Shown one piece after another: positions 60,083 through 64,000 of a stretch of DNA of 64,000 nucleotides. The stretch is from Brachypodius melanocephalos. Lineage: Eukaryota; Chordata; Aves; Passeriformes; Pycnonotidae. Both the position numbers and the translations under genes were made by a program. The stretch spans positions 10,832,116-10,896,115 of the forward strand of contig VZSR01000514.1 of assembly GCA_013398615.1 (NCBI GenBank). The letters run 5' to 3'. The notes under the pieces are model-generated. The model did no database searches. It saw only the letters and a list, made by a program, of their open reading frames with translations, and was not told where the DNA came from. Position 1 is the first letter of the stretch; the number at the start of each line of letters is the position of its first letter.

Positions 60083-61417
60083 CTCTCATCTACCACCAAC
60101 AGCTGCATCTGAATATGATACTATAAAGGTCCTTGCTACCCCAGGCCAGTGGAATCAATGCAGAGTTGCTCCAGTTTTGCTGTGTGACAGCTCCTTCCTG
60201 GCTGGTTTATTAGCATGAAAAAAAAGGCCCAACAAGTATTGACAAATTCACACTGTTTTGTTTTCAGAATTTTCTCCCAGAAATAAACCTGGAAGTTTTC
60301 CGCTTCTCTCCATAAATAAGCCAAGACAAATGTTGAAATCTTTCAGACATGGAATTTCTACCTTGCATTCAGGTCAGGAGGAGATTACATTTCATTTGGC
60401 TTCAGGTAGAGGCCAGTTTGCTAATTAAATGGCAGACCTGCTTTACTAGAGATAAAAACAAGGCAAGCGCTACTGAGAAAAGGGGAATGGGGACCAAACA
60501 AAAGGAAAGGATAGGAAAGGGATAAAGTCAATAACAGATAAATCCCAGTCCCAACACAAGTACTAGAAAGACAATACTCTGTTGTGCACTGAAAAGCTGA
60601 GGTTTATTAGCTGTTGATTAAGTCTTGTGAGGAGCAGAAAGATAGCTGAGGAGAATGAAGCAAAACACAAGCAATTGCTTCTATTTTCTTGGCAAATTTG
60701 ATCTTCTCTATTAGGATTATCAGAGAGCTTATTCCCTGGATGTGGGCAGCGAGGCACATTTCCAATGCCTTTCAATTGCTTTTCTGGCTGCGGCTGGCTA
60801 TTCTAATGCAACGTGATGGGTAGCCAGAAACATAATCCGTAGGACCCAGTGGTGCTCGAATGCAGGTGCTACTCACAGAGTCAAAGAGAAGAGCAATCCT
60901 CCACGTTTCCTCAAACTGGGACACTCAGAGCCAGATTTTGTGCCCAAAGCTCAATATTGCTGCGTTCACAGCTTTGGTTATGGGCAGGATATTCAGGCAT
61001 TTGAAAAACAATTCGTTTCCAAATTGCAAAAGATTACATATTCTTTTTCCACAGCTGATTTTACTTCTCAGAGTGGGGATTTAGGAATCCCCGTATTGGA
61101 TGAGGCTGTCAGTTAATTCAATCTGCTATACCTATTCCGGCTGCAGCTAATAAATGATCCTTCAGAGGAAGAAAACACAGAGAAAACAAACCCACCACAA
61201 TCCATCTAGTTAATTGAACAGTGCTGTACATGGGGAGAAAAATTCCTTCCTGATGTCCACAGGTGATGAGCATATGCCCTGAAGCATGAGATACGATTAC
61301 TCTTATCATTATCTTAGCTTGCATAGCAACAAATGTAATTAGCGATCATAAAATTATCCTGCTGTTTGGGATTATCTATTTTTTTTTAAAGCAACAGAGC
61401 CAAGTGTGTCTCTGAGG
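60083..61417. other. Stretch without a recognised gene
   Basis: AT-leaning DNA with a purine-rich patch at about 60476-60530. GAGCCAGATTTTGTGCCC at 60928-60945 faintly resembles the start of a palindromic amniote repeat but is not supported by a second arm. No exon or RNA gene was recognised. Confidence 0.5.
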
Positions 61418-61450
61418 TAACTTCATTGGAATAGGATGAATTTGGCCCAT
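61418..61450. mobile_element. Arm of an ancient palindromic MITE-like element
   Basis: GTAACTTCATTGGAATAGG followed by ATGAATTTGGCCCA matches the right arm GGAGTTACACCAGGGATGAATTTGGCCC theme with a gap. It corresponds to the arm of the element at 41807-41882 read from the other end. Only one arm survives. Confidence 0.4.
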
Positions 61451-61917
61451 AAAGTCTAAAATGTATCCGTAGGTAAAAACAATAGGAAATACAAAAGGCA
61501 AGAATTGAAAATCCTTGGCTGTGACCTCCTATGGCTGCTGTTTCTCCCATACTTGGCCAGTTTCTTAGGAGGTTCTATTCAAACTTCACATTGATGAGAT
61601 AAGAGGAGAAACAAACTGCTGGGACTAGTGACAGTAAGCAAGAGAAGAAGATTTCAAGCAGAAACTCAGTCAATACCATGAAGCAACATGTTGTGGCAAC
61701 TGAAAGGCAGACTCATTCCCACCTCTCACTGCATGTTGGCAGCTCTGAAGAGCAGGAGTCACAAAAAGCGCATTAGCAAGATGGATGTGTGGCCAGAGAA
61801 GTGTTGAGACTGCTGGGTGAGAGGAAATACGAACAATTAGACAAGTATTAAGCTAACACATAAGTCACTCCAGTGTCCACTCACAAAAGGAGATCCCCCT
61901 GCAGAAGCCAGGATCAG
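61451..61917. other. Stretch without a recognised gene
   Basis: Unique-looking sequence with no ORF of interest, repeat or RNA gene recognised. Confidence 0.5.
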
Positions 61918-61988
61918 AGGACCTGAGCTCCAAGATCTTGAAGGTCCCTTCCCACCTAAACCATTCTGTTGGTGGTTCTGATGATTCA
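61918..61988 (+). mobile_element. CR1 LINE 3'-end fragment, sense
   Basis: CAAGATCTTGAAGGTCCCTT, CCCACCTAAACCATTCTG and TTGGTGGTTCTGATGATTC are the CR1 terminus in sense orientation, with diverged terminal octamers. Confidence 0.8.
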
Positions 61989-64000
61989 CCTCATGGCTTT
62001 TCTGAGGTGCTAATTTTTATTACATAGCCTCTAAGAGCTCTGGCCTCAGCTGGGGTTGTTCCTGTGGGTGGGATAAGGAGTTCAGCATTATTAAACTGTG
62101 GGTACATATCCAGAAGGCATTCCCCACTGGAGAACAAGCAGAGGAGGCTCCTGGGAGTTGTCACTAAACTTTGGTTTAGGGCAAGGCCCTCCTGCTGGGG
62201 GCTCTCTGGTGGGGCTGCCAATGGCAGGCAGTGCCCACTCTGGCTGTGCTGGTTTCCATGTGGGTCCCAATACCTGCCTTGCACAGCCCAGGCTTCATCT
62301 GCAGCCCCTGGGAACTCCCTTCCTGCTGCAGCAGAGTGCAATGGCTGTAATTCTCTCAGCAAACAAACAGTATGTAAAACTTTATAAGCCACTTGGCCTC
62401 AGCACTGGAAGCACTGTAAGAATTGATAGAGCATCCAAAGAGCAGACTGACAGACATAAACCAGGGTGAGCACTTTTATGGCTCCTTAGAGGATTCATAC
62501 TTATTTGTCAAGGTTAACTGCATCTTTGAGGCAAGGCAGTTTTGTTGTCATTAAATATCTTTCACTGCTGTGTCCTTCTGCTAAACAAAGATGCCCTCCA
62601 AAGATGGAAGGTAATTTATGCTGGGACTTTTCTGCTCTCATCATGAGCCCCACGGTGCATCTTGAAAAGCCCCAACTCCCAGCCAAGTGAGTCCAGGAGA
62701 ATCTCAGCATTTGTTTTAACATTGGAGTGACTTGACATTGCAGCTAGGGATAAAACCATGGGATGTGGCTTGGGTCAATATTAAATGGCCTGAAAAACAG
62801 AAGGTCAAATGCAAGTGCCTGTCTTTACTACTGTCTCATTTTTAGATGGGGTTTGGGAGGCATGATTTCAGATTTGGGAGCATGTGGGATATGAAAATCA
62901 TTGGGTTTGGCTCTAGGGAACTTGGCTGCCCATGCTGGACTGAATCTGCTGGTGTGAAGCAGCACCTGGAACCCAAGAGAGCTCTGCAACACGTGCAGGG
63001 TGCCAAACTGCAAAACACATCCACAACTGCTCAGATTGACTCCTCTGCCCAGTGTTAGAGCTGATCACTCGTCCTGCCTGTCCCCTCTGTCCCTCCCTCA
63101 CAGGGAGGACATGGCAGCACTCTGCATCTTGCCCAGAGGTGATGAGCAACCACTCGGACTCCTCTGTCCTCCCACATTTTGGGCACTGAAATGTCATCGC
63201 TGTCATCGCGATTGGCCACTGCCAGGGAACAAAACACGACTTTTAGTGCCACCTGCTTCCCATGTTACAAGGACCCTGCAAACCTCCATGCAAAATGTTA
63301 CATTTCTAAGTCAGAGCCTTCTAACTGAGCAACAAATGCTTGTTGCACAAACTGTGCCGACAATTTCTGATGGATAGAAAATACAATATTTAGTCAGACT
63401 GCTGTAAGTTAAAACACAGCAGACAGTAAAAGGATGAAATTATACCCCAACAGACTTTTAAATGAGAAAATAGTCTGTGTTAGGGAACATTATTCATTTA
63501 AATAGCAGAAAGCTTATAATTTCAACGAGGCCACAATTTCCATAAAAAGCCTGCATTTGGGATTTTTTTTCCCTTTTCCCTCTTACAGATTGCAGCTAAA
63601 ATGAATGAACCTTTCTGCTTACAGAGTAATTCATTTTTATTTTACTTTGCCTTTTTCATGTCAATTACAGAAGACTTTGTTAAAATGATTACATAATTTT
63701 TGCAGAAGCTCAGTGTTGCAGGCTGGAGGAGATAAACCCACTTAAATGTGACCAATGTGCTCTCAAATTCCTGCCCTGAGCAGCTTCTCATCTCAACATC
63801 ACTCACACAATCTTCCAAAACCCCTGCACAGAATCAGTGTAAATGTCAGTGACAGAAAAGCATCTTTCTGTGCTGAGGAAGGTACCATGTGAACTCTGTT
63901 TTTAGGCAGCGAGTCAGAGGTCACTTGCTGCTAAAAACTCTGTATCCTCAGTCTTCATCTCATCACTTGGTTCCTGTCTTGTGATAAGGTTACACTGAAT
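61989..64000. other. Stretch without a recognised gene
   Basis: GC-richer until about 63260 with overlapping frames of 60 to 133 codons on both strands (for example 61991-62469), none recognisable. AT-rich and unique-looking from 63380 to the end of the window. Confidence 0.5.

Noticed and set aside
60928..60960. GAGCCAGATTTTGTGCCC as a palindromic repeat start
   Set aside because: A single short word without continuation or inverted partner.
1..64000. CRISPR arrays, operons, tRNA or rRNA genes, mitochondrial insertions
   Set aside because: No regularly spaced direct repeats, no dense co-directional ORFs, and no tRNA, rRNA or mitochondrial gene sequence was recognised; the context is vertebrate nuclear DNA.

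Overview
This window looks like non-coding avian nuclear DNA, most likely from a songbird. The evidence is the set of CR1 LINE 3' ends on both strands, their 3' sequences of the type common in passerines, one compact solo retroviral LTR, very few microsatellites, and long AT-rich single-copy stretches. There is no bacterial or phage gene organisation: no operons, ribosome binding sites or dense ORFs. I found no protein-coding exon I could defend. The open frames are short, overlap on both strands, carry no recognisable domain and lie mostly in GC-rich or purine-biased sequence, as expected by chance. The window is therefore probably a large intron or an intergenic region.

Layout. Bases 1-204 are the edge of a CpG island (about 30 CpG, strongly GC-rich), so a promoter or first exon probably lies at or just left of the window. 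Bases 205-12550 are mostly single-copy, with one palindromic repeat relic (2476-2582), a TAAT-rich block (9240-9500), a 20-bp minisatellite (10182-10271) and a second TAAT-rich block (11765-11965). Bases 12551-24602 hold four antisense CR1 3' ends, two MIR-like SINE fragments, a pyrimidine-rich stretch ending in an L2-like tail, a CA repeat and a block with POU, SOX and FOX-like motifs near 21595-21790. Bases 24603-35723 are almost free of recognisable repeats.

Bases 35724-46125 are rich in old repeats: palindromic MITE-like relics, MIR fragments and an ancient amniote CR1 end, with younger CR1 copies between them, including the longest one (37270-37672). Bases 46126-64000 carry further CR1 ends, a (A)28 run, the complete 414-bp solo LTR with a 4-bp target duplication (50362-50775), a perfect (GATA)12 microsatellite, the best MIR copy (56795-57115) and more single-copy sequence.

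No new biological system is evident. The most interesting point is the number of very old mobile-element fossils that remain readable (MIR, ancient CR1, palindromic MITE-like elements), especially in 40350-42030. This suggests low turnover and possibly regulatory constraint. All family names come from memory of consensus sequences; a RepeatMasker run and a multi-bird alignment would be decisive.
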